A stretch of 52,500 nt of DNA from Mangrovibacillus cuniculi (GCF_015482585.1 NZ_CP049742.1:2750001-2802500); one strand, 5' to 3'. Shown: positions 8,160-19,799, numbered from the stretch's first letter. The notes: generated by a model from the letters alone, not told the origin. Numbers and translations: made by a program.

Positions 8160-8207
8160 TGTCGAAAGTAATCGTGCAATTTTCGACATTTGTCGAATGT
8201 TTCGACA
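8160..8207. promoter_or_regulatory. Cluster of four Spo0A-box-like heptamers
   Basis: TGTCGAA at 8160-8166 and 8191-8197, and TTCGACA at 8182-8188 and 8201-8207. The last three form two overlapping inverted repeats (spacers 2 and 3 bp). A 7-mer is expected only about six times by chance over both strands of the whole window, so four exact copies in 48 bp are not random. The cluster lies between the abrB and metG promoter regions and could serve either, or another TGTCGAA-binding factor. Confidence 0.6.
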
Positions 8208-10397
<2,190 letters not shown>

Positions 10398-10398
10398 G

Positions 10399-10616
10399 AA
10401 AAACGTAAGGCGCGCGTTTAGCCGCGGCAGGAAAGTAGGAGGGACCGAGGAGGCAGTACTTCAGCCACCACAGGGCCATTCGACTTTACAGAGCGGTTGC
10501 GCACCTGAAGTTAGACATAGAACTAGTAGTAAGGATACTCGGTTAAATACGGGCCACATCACGTGGCCAACACCGAGTTGTTACTAGTCACGTAACAAAA
10601 ACGTAAGGCGCGCGTT
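10399..10616 (+). repeat. 218-bp intergenic repeat element with 20-bp direct terminal repeats and a long hairpin
   Basis: The 20-mer AAAAACGTAAGGCGCGCGTT occurs twice, at 10399-10418 and 10597-10616, 198 bp apart. The sequence between is clearly more GC-rich than its surroundings and begins two bases after the metG stop. It contains a hairpin with three paired blocks: ACTAGTA 10522-10528 with TACTAGT 10582-10588, ACTCGGT 10537-10543 with ACCGAGT 10572-10578, and GGCCAC 10552-10557 with GTGGCC 10563-10568. There is no convincing open frame. A shortened, inverted relative lies at 19575-19645. It looks like a non-coding dispersed repeat or a structured RNA, not an insertion sequence. Confidence 0.7.
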
Positions 10617-10660
10617 CGGTCTTAGTAACAGTCTTTAAACAAAATAAGCTATATTTTTTA

Positions 10661-10694
10661 GAGAAAAGGTTGCCGGTTAGGGCAACCTTTTCTC
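10661..10694 (+). terminator. Terminator downstream of metG
   Basis: GAGAAAAGGTTGCC (10661-10674) pairs perfectly with GGCAACCTTTTCTC (10681-10694) across a six-base loop. The T run is inside the stem's right arm; the tail after it is only moderately T-rich. Confidence 0.7.
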
Positions 10695-10796
10695 TTGTAC
10701 GTTTGTAATACAAATCGTTTTTATAGACAAAAATCGTGTTATTTGTTCAAAATAATACATAATAGTAGGGAAGTTATGATGAATGCTGTCAAAAAA

Positions 10797-10812
10797 TGTT
10801 CCACGTGAAACA
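10797..10812. promoter_or_regulatory. parS chromosome partition site
   Basis: TGTTCCACGTGAAACA is a perfect match to the ParB (Spo0J) site TGTTNCACGTGAAACA. It is the nucleation point for the ParB-DNA complex that directs origin segregation and SMC loading. From memory, B. subtilis has one of its origin-proximal parS sites at the metS locus, so the place is conserved. Here it is intergenic, 16 bp before the tatD ribosome binding site region. Confidence 0.93.
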
Positions 10813-10832
10813 TTTGGAAAAGGAGTGTTTAT

Positions 10833-11600
10833 ATGTTATTTGATACACATGTTCATTTGAACGCAGAGCAATTTGATGAAGATTTAGAAGAAGTGTTAGG
10901 AAGAGCTCGTGAAGTAGGCGTTGACCGTATGGTAGTAGTAGGGTTTGATCGTCCAACAATAGAAAAAGCTTTATATCTAATTGAAACGTATGATGAGTTG
11001 TATGCTGCAGTTGGTTGGCACCCAGTTGATGCGATAGATTGCACAGAAGAAGATCTTGCTTGGATTGAATCCTTAGCTAGTCATCCTAAAGTTGTTGCGA
11101 TAGGAGAAATGGGATTGGATTATCATTGGGATAAGTCTCCTAAAGAACGTCAAAAACAGATTTTTAGAAAACAAATACAACTAGCAAAAAAAGTAAAATT
11201 ACCTATTATCATACATAATCGGGATGCTACGGCAGATGTTGTGCAAATTCTTAAAGAGGAGAATGCAGCAGAAGTTGGTGGTATCATGCATTGTTACGGG
11301 GGAAGTGTCGAAACAGCGATAGAGTGTATTGAAATGAATTTTTATATTTCGTTAGGTGGTCCTGTAACGTTTAAAAACGCAAAGAAACCGAAAGAAGTAG
11401 CAGAACAGATTCCATTGGAAAAATTGCTTATTGAAACAGATTGTCCGTATCTTGCACCTCATCCTCATAGAGGGAAGAGAAACGAACCTTCCTATGTATC
11501 ACTTGTTGCAGAGCAGATTGCAGAGTTAAAGGGAATTACAGTCGAGGAGGTAGCAGAAGTAACAACAAAAAATGCGAAGAAATTATTCGACATAAAATGA
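10833..11600 (+). CDS. tatD: TatD family metal-dependent deoxyribonuclease (YabD)
   Basis: A 255-residue TIM-barrel amidohydrolase-fold nuclease; homologues are 3'-5' exonucleases acting on DNA. Metal ligands are visible: DTHVHLN (H6, H8), E in AIGEMGLDYH near residue 92, H in IIIHNRDA near 128, H in IMHCYGG near 153, and D in IETDCPYLAPHPHRGKRNEP near 203. Full length for the family. The ATG has an AAAAGGAG site. No strong terminator follows it; the next gene has its own promoter. Confidence 0.93.
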   Translation: MLFDTHVHLNAEQFDEDLEEVLGRAREVGVDRMVVVGFDRPTIEKALYLIETYDELYAAVGWHPVDAIDCTEEDLAWIESLASHPKVVAIGEMGLDYHWDKSPKERQKQIFRKQIQLAKKVKLPIIIHNRDATADVVQILKEENAAEVGGIMHCYGGSVETAIECIEMNFYISLGGPVTFKNAKKPKEVAEQIPLEKLLIETDCPYLAPHPHRGKRNEPSYVSLVAEQIAELKGITVEEVAEVTTKNAKKLFDIK

Positions 11601-11767
11601 TAAATAAAATTGTCTAAAATTACGAGAGATTGTCCAATTTTTCTTATTTTCATGAGAGTTCTACATGTCTACTTAAGGACATAGGATAACCATGTCGACA
11701 AGTTAGTCTTTCCAGAATGGACTTCCTTATGCATAATAAGGATTACGTTGCTGGAAATAGCAATGGG

Positions 11768-11796
11768 TTGACAGCCTATAAAGTACTCTATATAAT
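11768..11796 (+). promoter_or_regulatory. Consensus sigma-A promoter of the rpfB-like gene
   Basis: TTGACA (11768-11773), 17-bp spacer, TATAAT (11791-11796): a perfect consensus. The start point would be near 11803, so the leader is only about 20 nt and includes just the ribosome binding site. Confidence 0.88.
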
Positions 11797-11822
11797 CACT
11801 GCAGGAAGAGGAGGTGTTTTTC

Positions 11823-13040
11823 ATGAGTGCAAACACCATGAAAAACCTGTTTTCCAAGTCTTTGAGTAAGAGGATATGGGCAATCGTCTCGTTTAGCGTC
11901 CTACTATTTGTAGGTGTTTACGGATTCTTTATTTTTGAAGGAACGAAGAAGACGATTGCAGTAGAACTTGATGGAAAGACAACAGAAATGCAAACAAGAG
12001 CTACAACAGTAGAAGAACTACTGGCAGATTTAGATATTGAAGTACACTCAGAAGACTATGTGTTCCCAAGCTTAGATAAACAGTTGAAAAATAACGATAC
12101 TGTTAAGTGGGAACCAGCAAAACAGGTAACTGTTCAAAACGGTTCTGAAAAACAAACCGTTTGGACGACTGCGGATAATGTCCAGCAGCTATTAAAAGAA
12201 TTAGAAATTCAGTTGGGAGAACACGATCAAGTGCAACCTAGCTTGGATACTGCTATTGCGAAAAATGTGGAAGTCAAAATTGATAAAGCATTTGCATTAA
12301 CGCTGGCAGTAGGAGGAGAAAAAGAAGAAGTGTGGTCCACTTCGACTACGGTCGCTGACTTTTTAAAGCATCAAGGAGTTAACCTAGGAGAACTAGACCG
12401 AGTTGAGCCAAGTCTTACGGAAGTAATCGAACCAAAAGATGTCGTCAATGTCGTTAGAGTAGAAAAGGTCACCGATGTAGTGGAAGAACCAACTGATTTT
12501 GCCGTTGTGACAAAGAAAGATTCAAACCTAACTAAAGGTTCTGAAAAAGTTGTCCAACAAGGTGAAAAGGGCTTAGTGAAGAAAGAATTTGAAGTAATCA
12601 AAGAGAACGGTAAAGAAGTATCAAGAACACTTCTGTCTAAAGAGAGTGTGAAAGAGAGTAAAGACAAAATTGTTGCTGTTGGTACAAAGACGTTAACAGC
12701 TCAAGCTTCCCGTGGTACGAAGTCTTCTCAACCAGCTTCAGGTTCAGTAAAACGTGAATTTACTGTTTCGTCTACAGCTTATACAGCGCACTGTAACGGT
12801 TGTTCAGGTGTTACTGCAACAGGAATAAATTTACGTAATAACCCAGGTATGAAGGTTATTGCTGTAGACCCTAATGTTATTCCATTAGGTACAAAAGTAT
12901 GGGTAGAAGGATATGGTTATGCTGTTGCTGCAGATACTGGTTCTGCTATTAAGGGCAACAAGATTGATGTATTCTTTGCAGAAAAGTCTCAAGCGTATCG
13001 TTGGGGACGAAAGTCTGTTACTATTCGTATACTAGATTAA
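11823..13040 (+). CDS. yabE: Secreted or anchored cell-wall protein with DUF348, G5 and 3D domains (YabE/RpfB-like)
   Basis: A 405-residue envelope protein. Residues 15-40 form a signal anchor (IWAIVSFSVLLFVGVYGFFIF). Three DUF348 repeats follow, each with the V(E/D)LDG...TTVEELL or WTTADNVQQLL pattern, to about residue 215. A G5 domain (KEFEVIKENGKEVSRTLLS) lies near 255-290, and the C-terminal 3D domain (residues 320-405) carries the DTG and KIDVFF aspartates of lytic transglycosylase-like enzymes. It probably trims peptidoglycan. ATG 11823 is chosen because GGAGGTG (11810-11816) precedes it by 6 bp; an in-frame GTG overlaps that site. No antisense promoter was evaluated. Confidence 0.9.
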   Translation: MSANTMKNLFSKSLSKRIWAIVSFSVLLFVGVYGFFIFEGTKKTIAVELDGKTTEMQTRATTVEELLADLDIEVHSEDYVFPSLDKQLKNNDTVKWEPAKQVTVQNGSEKQTVWTTADNVQQLLKELEIQLGEHDQVQPSLDTAIAKNVEVKIDKAFALTLAVGGEKEEVWSTSTTVADFLKHQGVNLGELDRVEPSLTEVIEPKDVVNVVRVEKVTDVVEEPTDFAVVTKKDSNLTKGSEKVVQQGEKGLVKKEFEVIKENGKEVSRTLLSKESVKESKDKIVAVGTKTLTAQASRGTKSSQPASGSVKREFTVSSTAYTAHCNGCSGVTATGINLRNNPGMKVIAVDPNVIPLGTKVWVEGYGYAVAADTGSAIKGNKIDVFFAEKSQAYRWGRKSVTIRILD

Positions 13041-13051
13041 TAGAGTTATAT

Positions 13052-13079
13052 GCAGAGGGTGATTACGCCCTCTGCTTTT
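13052..13079 (+). terminator. Terminator after the rpfB-like gene
   Basis: GCAGAGGG (13052-13059) pairs with CCCTCTGC (13068-13075), an eight-base loop between, then TTTT. Confidence 0.8.
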
Positions 13080-13093
13080 CGTATTTAATTACC

Positions 13094-13121
13094 TTTTCAA
13101 AATCCTTACCTAGGGTATAAT
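13094..13121 (+). promoter_or_regulatory. Candidate rnmV promoter
   Basis: TATAAT at 13116-13121 is exact; the best -35, TTTTCA (13094-13099), is weak but 16 bp away. It lies between the preceding terminator and the rnmV start. Confidence 0.45.
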
Positions 13122-13148
13122 ACTTACATAAATAAAAAGGAGTACACT

Positions 13149-14591
<1,443 letters not shown>

Positions 14592-14592
<1 letters not shown>

Positions 14593-14637
14593 AAACAGCA
14601 GATCACTTTTATATAAAAGTGATCTGCTGTTTTTTTT
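14592..14637 (+). terminator. rsmA terminator
   Basis: A 19-bp perfect stem: AAAACAGCAGATCACTTTT (14592-14610) with its complement at 14615-14633 around loop ATAT, then T's to 14637. Flanking A and T runs could let it work from both sides, but all neighbours are on the + strand. Confidence 0.92.
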
Positions 14638-14680
14638 GTACATAGTTCAAAAGTATTTTCTTTACATTCGAATTATAGTA

Positions 14681-14708
14681 ACAAGGTAAAGGGGCGGTGC
14701 ATAGGCTA
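14681..14708 (+). promoter_or_regulatory. sigma-K promoter of yabG
   Basis: CATAGGCTA (14700-14708) fits the sigma-K -10 CATANNNTA exactly, and ACA at 14681-14683, 16 bp upstream, fits its short -35. Mother-cell expression late in sporulation agrees with the known sigma-K control of yabG. Confidence 0.7.
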
Positions 14709-14752
14709 ACAGGGATAAAAGAAGACAAATGAGTTTTATTGGAGTGAACGAA

Positions 14753-15631
14753 ATGGGCATTGATATACATTCAGTAGTAGCTCGAGAGTCATATGGTCGC
14801 GATCTGCTTTTTCGAATAATTGACTGGCGCACGGTTCAAGGAGAACGCTATGCAGTGCTATACGGAGAAGATGTACGATTGATAGCTGACGCCCCTATAT
14901 GGGATCTTGTAGAAATTTCACATAATGATCAGTCACGAATATCAAGTCCGTATCGATCACAACAAGAACAATCCTTTGAATTACTTCAACAAGAAGTTTT
15001 TTTGTTACAACAACAAAGAGAGTATGAAGCTACTGGAGGCTATCAAGAATCCTCTCAAAACATATTTCACGTGCCAGGAAAAGTATTGCATCTAGATGGT
15101 GATGCATCCTATTTAAGAAAATGTCAGGACCTCTATGAAAGAATTGGAGTTCCTGTTATAGGTATTCATTGTAGTGAAACAGAAATGCCTCATCGAGTAC
15201 AGGGGCTACTTGAACAATATCGACCAGATATACTGGTCATTACAGGGCATGATGCTTACTCAAAGACAAAGGGGAAAAAATCAGATATTAATGCATACAG
15301 ACATTCAAAATATTTTGTGGAAACAGTCAGAAATGCAAGAGATAAAGTTCCTCACTTAGATCAGCTCGTCATTTTTGCTGGTGCCTGTCAATCTCACTTT
15401 GAATCCATCATCCATGCTGGTGCAAATTTTGCTAGCTCTCCCCAACGTGTGAATATCCATGCACTTGATCCTGTGTATATAGTTGCAAAGATTAGTTTTA
15501 CACCATTTAGACAACGAGTGAATTTGTGGGAGATACTTCGCAATACATTAACAGGAGAAAAAGGACTAGGTGGTATAGAGACGTTGGGTGTTTTACGAAC
15601 AGGGATGCCATATCCACCTATGGAAGAATAA
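14753..15631 (+). CDS. yabG: Sporulation-specific protease YabG
   Basis: A 292-residue cysteine-type protease that processes spore coat proteins (in B. subtilis it is needed for cross-linking by Tgl). The conserved core is visible: FHVPGKVLHLDGD near residue 106, VIGIHCSE, YRPDILVITGHDAYSK near 155, NAYRHSKYFVETV and the cysteine region FAGACQSHFESIIHAGANFASSP near 205-227. ATG 14753 follows GGAGTG (14741-14746) by 6 bp and matches the family N-terminus; an ATG eight codons upstream lacks a good site. sigma-K promoter upstream, own terminator downstream. Confidence 0.95.
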   Translation: MGIDIHSVVARESYGRDLLFRIIDWRTVQGERYAVLYGEDVRLIADAPIWDLVEISHNDQSRISSPYRSQQEQSFELLQQEVFLLQQQREYEATGGYQESSQNIFHVPGKVLHLDGDASYLRKCQDLYERIGVPVIGIHCSETEMPHRVQGLLEQYRPDILVITGHDAYSKTKGKKSDINAYRHSKYFVETVRNARDKVPHLDQLVIFAGACQSHFESIIHAGANFASSPQRVNIHALDPVYIVAKISFTPFRQRVNLWEILRNTLTGEKGLGGIETLGVLRTGMPYPPMEE

Positions 15632-15636
15632 TAATG

Positions 15637-15665
15637 ACTTTCGCATCTTCAGTGCGAGAGTTTTT
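15637..15665 (+). terminator. yabG terminator
   Basis: ACTTTCGCA (15637-15645) pairs with TGCGAGAGT (15653-15661) with one T-G pair, followed by T's. Confidence 0.8.
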
Positions 15666-15812
15666 CTTCGTTTGATAATCAGGCTACTATTCATATCGAA
15701 AGCCAATAATATCAAGGGATTTATATCATTTAGAAGTTCTTTACATATTTAACAACAAAGACGGGAAGACTTAGATTGTTGAAAATTGGAACGTTTTAGC
15801 GAAATAAAAGAA

Positions 15813-15842
15813 TTGACACTAACCCTGTTTGATTGCTAAAAT
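15813..15842 (+). promoter_or_regulatory. veg upstream sigma-A promoter
   Basis: TTGACA (15813-15818), 18-bp spacer, TAAAAT (15837-15842). It is the first of two tandem promoters. Confidence 0.75.
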
Positions 15843-15851
15843 AATAAATTT

Positions 15852-15880
15852 TTGACTTTTATTTTATATTGTGATAAAAT
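15852..15880 (+). promoter_or_regulatory. veg downstream sigma-A promoter
   Basis: TTGACT (15852-15857), 17-bp spacer, TAAAAT (15875-15880). The predicted start is near 15887, just before the GAGGTGG ribosome binding site, which leaves a very short leader. Tandem strong promoters are also known upstream of veg in B. subtilis. Confidence 0.8.
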
Positions 15881-15902
15881 CTACATAGTGAGGTGGAGCG
15901 CA

Positions 15903-16160
15903 TTGCCAAAAACATTAGCCGATATTAAGAGTGCACTCGATTCGAATCTTGGAAAACGACTTATGCTACGTGCAAATGGTGGCCGTAGAAAAACAGTGGA
16001 ACGTGCAGGAGTTTTAGCAGAAACTTATCCGTCCGTTTTTGTTATTGAGTTAGATCAAGATGAGAATGCTTTTGAACGCGTATCATACAGCTATGCAGAC
16101 GTCTTAACAGAAACCGTCGAATTGACTTTCATCGAGGAAACAACAACAGGATTAGTGTGA
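15903..16160 (+). CDS. veg: Veg protein (biofilm formation stimulator)
   Basis: An 85-residue small, basic, highly conserved Firmicute protein. In B. subtilis Veg stimulates biofilm gene expression by interfering with SinR; it has an SH3-like barrel fold. The signature [21 protein letters not shown] (in parts, residues 15-36) and [14 protein letters not shown] are intact. The true start is TTG 15903 with GAGGTGG (15891-15897) 5 bp upstream; an ATG-started extension of 17 codons begins inside the promoter and cannot be transcribed from it. Confidence 0.95.
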   Translation: MPKTLADIKSALDSNLGKRLMLRANGGRRKTVERAGVLAETYPSVFVIELDQDENAFERVSYSYADVLTETVELTFIEETTTGLV

Positions 16161-16271
16161 TGGCAGTGGACAATATGTTTACTGCTTTTTATTTTGCCTA
16201 AAAATTGGTCGGATAAAACGTTTAATAGATAGGAACCGTATTACTTAGAAGGGGACTAGGGGGAGATCGTA

Positions 16272-16454
16272 ATGGGAAGACGAAGAGGGATTATGTCCGA
16301 ACGTACGAAAGTCGAACTAGCAAAAGAACTGGGCTTCTATGATGTGGTGGAACAATCTGGGTGGGGTGGCATCAAATCAAGAGATGCCGGTAACATGGTG
16401 AAATTAGCTGTGAGACACGCCGAAGAACAGTTAGCACAGAGAACACAAAAATAA
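16272..16454 (+). CDS. sspF: Small acid-soluble spore protein SspF (alpha/beta type)
   Basis: A 60-residue DNA-binding spore protein that coats DNA in the dormant forespore. The [13 protein letters not shown] start, ELAKELGF and the SASP segment [15 protein letters not shown] near residues 38-52 identify it. The shape is the minor SspF type and not the major SspA type. GGGGGAG lies 7 bp before the ATG. A sigma-G promoter is expected upstream; I see only a poor candidate (CGTATTA at 16237-16243). Confidence 0.93.
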   Translation: MGRRRGIMSERTKVELAKELGFYDVVEQSGWGGIKSRDAGNMVKLAVRHAEEQLAQRTQK

Positions 16455-16483
16455 AAGACCATTAAATACACCCCTTCTTAAAA

Positions 16484-16523
16484 GGGCCTACCAAAGTAGC
16501 GTATGCTTTTGGTGGGCTCTTTT
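16484..16523 (+). terminator. sspF terminator
   Basis: GGGCCTACCAAAG (16484-16496) pairs with CTTTTGGTGGGCTC (16506-16519) with small imperfections, then TTTT. Confidence 0.75.
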
Positions 16524-16725
16524 CATTACACGACCTACTTTAAGACAACATTCCTTTAAACATAAACCTCATTCCCTTTATCCCCTAAACTCTCATCAAG
16601 TTTATCTAAAAGTAAATATAAATGATGCCGCAATTCTAGTAATTTTTTTAGACTATTGCTGTTCTTTTGGAACTTTGTGATAGAATAATACCAACTATGT
16701 AAAGTAACGAAGTAGGTGTTGTAGA

Positions 16726-17595
16726 ATGAAACTAATGGTAAAGGCTCCAGCTAAGATTAATTTAGCGTTAGATGTACTTCATAAACGACCTGATGGCTTT
16801 CATGAAGTGGAAATGATTATGACGACAATTGACTTAGCAGATCGTATAGAATTGACAGAGAGAAAAGATGGAGAGATCCGTATACTTTCTCAGAATCGCT
16901 TTGTTCCAGATGATCAACGAAATCTTGCATATCAAGCGGCGAAACTATTGAAAGATGAGTTTAATGTTCGAACAGGTGTAGCGATTGGTATTGATAAAGT
17001 TATACCTGTTGCCGCAGGACTAGCAGGTGGTAGTAGTGATGCCGCCGCCACTTTAAGAGGCTTGAACGAACTATGGAACCTTGGGCTATCTCTTGATGAA
17101 TTAGCTGTCTTAGGAGCGAGAATCGGTTCTGACGTATCTTTTTGTGTATATGGAGGAACTGCTCTTGCTACTGGTAGAGGAGAAATAATACAAGAATTAC
17201 CCGCACCACCTAATTGCTGGGTAATATTAGCGAAGCCGACAATCGGGGTATCGACAGCAGATGTATATCGAAATCTACGTCTTGATGGAATTAAGCATCC
17301 AAATATTCAAGCAATGGTTAATTCGATTAAAGAGCAGTCATATGAGAATGTTTGTGCAAATATGGGTAACGTTCTGGAAACAGTAACTTTACCAATGCAC
17401 CCAGAGGTTCAACAGATTAAAGAACAAATGATTCGTTTTGGAGCAGATGCTGTTCTGATGAGTGGAAGTGGTCCAACGGTATTTGGTTTAGTTCAGTATG
17501 AATCACGATTGCAACGTGTTTACAATGGATTAAGAGGTTTCTGTGATCAGGTGTTCGCAGTTCGCTTGGTAGGAGAGCGAAACCCAATTGCGTAA
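16726..17595 (+). CDS. ispE: 4-diphosphocytidyl-2-C-methyl-D-erythritol kinase
   Basis: A 289-residue GHMP kinase of the MEP isoprenoid pathway. The N-terminal [13 protein letters not shown] motif (residues 5-17), the ATP-binding [21 protein letters not shown] (in parts, near 90-110) and the C-terminal [11 protein letters not shown] near 245 are all intact. Length is normal. The ribosome binding site (GTAGGTG) is modest. No convincing promoter: TAGAAT at 16681 has only TTGCTG 19 bp upstream. It precedes purR as in B. subtilis. Confidence 0.95.
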   Translation: MKLMVKAPAKINLALDVLHKRPDGFHEVEMIMTTIDLADRIELTERKDGEIRILSQNRFVPDDQRNLAYQAAKLLKDEFNVRTGVAIGIDKVIPVAAGLAGGSSDAAATLRGLNELWNLGLSLDELAVLGARIGSDVSFCVYGGTALATGRGEIIQELPAPPNCWVILAKPTIGVSTADVYRNLRLDGIKHPNIQAMVNSIKEQSYENVCANMGNVLETVTLPMHPEVQQIKEQMIRFGADAVLMSGSGPTVFGLVQYESRLQRVYNGLRGFCDQVFAVRLVGERNPIA

Positions 17596-17656
17596 AGACG
17601 TACGTTAGTGATATAGTACAAGTACAATTTACGGAATATGGGTTAGGAGGCTAGAA

Positions 17657-18508
17657 ATGAAATTTAGAAGAAGTGAACGACTTATTGATATGACGAATTA
17701 TCTATTAGAGCACCCTCGTCAATTAGTCTCGTTAACGTTTTTCTCTGAACGTTATTTATCTGCAAAATCATCTATTAGTGAAGATTTAGGAATTATCAAA
17801 GATACGTTTGAACATCAAGGGATTGGTACGCTAAAAACTTTCCCGGGTGCTGCAGGCGGTGTCTACTATATTCCAAAAGTTAAAGAAGAAGATGCAGAGC
17901 GTATCTTAGACGATATTTGTTTACAAATGGCTAATCCGGACCGATTACTCCCGGGTGGATACCTATATATGACCGATTTGTTAGGCCATCCTAATATGGT
18001 TCAAAAAGTAGGGAAGTTATTAGCGTCTGCATTCGCTAGTAAAGAAATTGACGTCATCATGACGGTTGCAACAAAAGGGATTCCAATTGCCTACGCAACC
18101 GCAGCACAATTAAATGTACCTGTTGTTATTGTTCGTCCAGATAGTAGAGTAACAGAAGGCTCTACTGTTAGTATTAACTACGTTTCTGGATCTTCCAAGA
18201 GGATACAAACGATGGTATTGTCTAAACGAAGCCTTCCAGAAGGTGCAAATGTATTAATTGTGGATGATTTCATGAAAGCTGGTGGCACAATTAATGGCAT
18301 GATTAGTCTGTTACAGGAGTTTAACGCAACACTTTCCGGAATTGGCGTGTTGGTAGAGTCTGAACATGCAGAAGACCGTTTAGTAGACGAGTATGTGTCG
18401 CTAGTAAAACTCAAAAATGTGGATGTGAAACAAAAACAAATTGAAGTGGTACGAGGTAATTATTTTTCAAGGAGAGAGGTAGTCACAAATGAAAATAGTG
18501 AACTCTAA
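17657..18508 (+). CDS. purR: Purine operon repressor PurR
   Basis: A 283-residue repressor with an N-terminal winged helix (residues 1-74, starting [20 protein letters not shown]) and a C-terminal phosphoribosyltransferase-like domain. The PRPP loop [17 protein letters not shown] (near residues 200-216) is conserved, which is how PRPP induces this family. It represses purine synthesis and salvage genes at PurBoxes. AGGAGG is 6 bp upstream of the ATG. I saw no PurBox (CCGAACAWT type) in the 61 bp upstream. Its last 20 bp overlap ridA. Confidence 0.96.
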   Translation: MKFRRSERLIDMTNYLLEHPRQLVSLTFFSERYLSAKSSISEDLGIIKDTFEHQGIGTLKTFPGAAGGVYYIPKVKEEDAERILDDICLQMANPDRLLPGGYLYMTDLLGHPNMVQKVGKLLASAFASKEIDVIMTVATKGIPIAYATAAQLNVPVVIVRPDSRVTEGSTVSINYVSGSSKRIQTMVLSKRSLPEGANVLIVDDFMKAGGTINGMISLLQEFNATLSGIGVLVESEHAEDRLVDEYVSLVKLKNVDVKQKQIEVVRGNYFSRREVVTNENSEL

Positions 18509-18863
18509 TGAAGCTCCAGCAGCAATAGGTCCTTATTCTCAAGCTGTTATTCATCAAGGACTAGTCTACACTTCTGGACAGATTGCCTTAAAAGCAGATG
18601 GAACGTTGTTAAATGGCAATGTTACAGAGCAAACGAAACAAGTATTTGAAAACTTGGAGGCCGTACTTAAAGAAGCAGGCTCAAGTCTTTCTCAAGTAAT
18701 TAAAGCAACTGTTTTTATTAAATCCATGGATGATTTTCAAAAGATTAATGAAGTGTACGCTAACTACTTCCAAGACCACAAGCCTGCTCGCTCTTGTGTA
18801 GAAGTAGCGCGCTTGCCTAAAGATGTGTTAGTCGAAATTGAAGTTATTGCGATAGCTAGTTAA
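18489..18863 (+). CDS. ridA: RidA family enamine/imine deaminase (YabJ)
   Basis: A 124-residue trimeric YjgF/YER057c/UK114 protein that hydrolyses reactive 2-aminoacrylate-type intermediates. The signature regions are [12 protein letters not shown] (residues 9-20), the SGQIAL strand and the catalytic arginine in [21 protein letters not shown] near residues 98-118. It starts inside purR with GAGAGAGG upstream; YabJ is linked to PurR function in B. subtilis, consistent with this overlap. A strong terminator follows. Confidence 0.95.
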   Translation: MKIVNSNEAPAAIGPYSQAVIHQGLVYTSGQIALKADGTLLNGNVTEQTKQVFENLEAVLKEAGSSLSQVIKATVFIKSMDDFQKINEVYANYFQDHKPARSCVEVARLPKDVLVEIEVIAIAS

Positions 18864-18906
18864 AAAAAACCAAGACAAAACGTGTTCGTTTAGTCTTGGT
18901 TTTTTT
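18864..18906 (+). terminator. purR-ridA terminator
   Basis: AAAAAACCAAGAC (18864-18876) pairs with GTCTTGGTTTTTT (18893-18905); an inner AAACG/CGTTT stem closes the loop. A-tract before, T-tract after. Confidence 0.9.
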
Positions 18907-19125
18907 ATTGAGTAACTAGTATTAGATGAGAATACTTAACCATGGGTGACAAAGTGTAGAAGTCGCCATCGCCAAATGAATATATTCATCTTACAACCCC
19001 CCTCATGAGTAATGGGTATTTAGTCTATATTTCGACATCCGAAACACCCAAAATACCCGTTTTCAACCCTCAAAAGAGATATTTCGAAAAAAATCCAAAA
19101 AAATAATAAAAAATTTACCAATTAA
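18907..19125 (+). other. Non-coding region upstream of spoVG
   Basis: No gene seen. It holds a perfect 14-bp palindrome ATGAATATATTCAT (18976-18989), an inverted pair GGGTATTT (19014-19021) / AAATACCC (19051-19058), and a very A-rich tract just before the sigma-H promoter, which resembles the AT box where AbrB represses spoVG in B. subtilis. One TTCGACA heptamer (19031-19037) is not significant alone. Confidence 0.45.
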
Positions 19126-19154
19126 GAAGGAAAAGTGAAAATTCTGTTGAATAT
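19126..19154 (+). promoter_or_regulatory. sigma-H promoter of spoVG
   Basis: GAAGGAAAA (19126-19134), 11-bp spacer, GTTGAATAT (19146-19154): every base fits the consensus RNAGGAWWW-N11-RNNGAATWW. The start point would be near 19160, placing the gene under the early stationary-phase sigma factor, as known for spoVG. Confidence 0.88.
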
Positions 19155-19194
19155 TGTTAAGGAGAAGTTAACAACATTTAAGGTGGTGCAGAAA

Positions 19195-19491
19195 ATGGAA
19201 GTCACAGATGTGAGATTACGTCGTGTAAACACGGACGGAAGAATGAGAGCGATTGCATCTATTACGTTAGATCACGAGTTTGTTATTCATGATATTCGTG
19301 TAATTGATGGTAACAATGGATTATTCGTTGCTATGCCAAGTAAACGTACTCCAGACGGAGAGTTCAGAGATATTGCTCACCCAATTAACTCTGGAACACG
19401 TGGGAAAATCCAAGATGCAGTATTAGAAGAGTATCACCGCGTAGGAGATGCGGAAACAGTAGTAGAATTTGAAGAAGCAGGAGCTTCATAA
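19195..19491 (+). CDS. spoVG: SpoVG regulator
   Basis: A 98-residue nucleic-acid-binding protein (septation protein SpoVG) that affects asymmetric septation, cortex formation and, in other Firmicutes, virulence genes. The sequence [22 protein letters not shown] is nearly invariant in the family (quoted in part) and the [15 protein letters not shown] segment is intact. ATG 19195 follows AAGGTGGTG; an in-frame ATG-like extension to 19135 begins within the sigma-H promoter and is not used. Confidence 0.96.
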   Translation: MEVTDVRLRRVNTDGRMRAIASITLDHEFVIHDIRVIDGNNGLFVAMPSKRTPDGEFRDIAHPINSGTRGKIQDAVLEEYHRVGDAETVVEFEEAGAS

Positions 19492-19522
19492 GCACTATTT
19501 CATATTATAGTATCATTGCAGC

Positions 19523-19552
19523 AAGAGCCTACTTCAGGAGTATGGCTCTTTT
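19523..19552 (+). terminator. spoVG terminator
   Basis: AAGAGCC (19523-19529) pairs with GGCTCTT (19544-19550), extended inside by TACT/AGTA, followed by a short T run. Confidence 0.7.
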
Positions 19553-19574
19553 ACTATTTACATGATGTAAATAC

Positions 19575-19645
19575 CAGGCGGTGGCCAAGTGATGTGGCAA
19601 GAGCGCGTGGTACATTCCCTCCTATGAACTACAACCGACTAATTT
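19575..19645 (-). repeat. Diverged, shortened inverted copy of the 10399-10616 repeat
   Basis: Read on the minus strand it carries, in the same order as the first element, TTAGTCG, TAGGAGGGA (19624-19616, exact) and GCCACATCACTTGGCCA (19597-19581, one mismatch). About 90 bp of the middle are missing and the terminal direct repeats are not recognisable. It is locally GC-rich in an AT-rich gap between spoVG and glmU. The rest of that gap (19646-19799) shows nothing else. Confidence 0.55.
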
Positions 19646-19799
19646 CTTATAAGCATGTAAAGATTTAATGTAAAGGTAAAAAAAGATAGATGTCTACTAC
19701 ACAGTAAATGTATTTAATTTAACGTAAGTATGTTTACGCTTACTTGTCAAAATTTCTTCTTATTTCCCCTTGTCTTTCCCTTATTCCTTTTAATGTTGG

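Noticed and set aside
10399-10616. Insertion sequence interpretation of the metG-tatD element
   Set aside because: No transposase frame and no terminal inverted repeats; direct repeats and hairpin fit a small non-coding repeat better.
11607-11637. Terminator after tatD (AAAATTG / CAATTTT)
   Set aside because: Only 7 weak A-T-rich pairs with a long loop; not convincing.
11601-11767. c-di-AMP riboswitch upstream of the rpfB-like gene
   Set aside because: Such riboswitches precede some cell-wall hydrolase genes, but no conserved motif is visible, and the consensus promoter at 11768-11796 leaves only a 20-nt leader.
16237-16243. CGTATTA as a sigma-G -10 for sspF
   Set aside because: Two mismatches and no acceptable -35 at 17-18 bp.
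17596-17656. PurBox before purR
   Set aside because: No match to the known motif in the short upstream interval.
19031-19037. Single TTCGACA (Spo0A box) upstream of spoVG
   Set aside because: An isolated 7-mer is expected several times by chance in this window and has no partner nearby.
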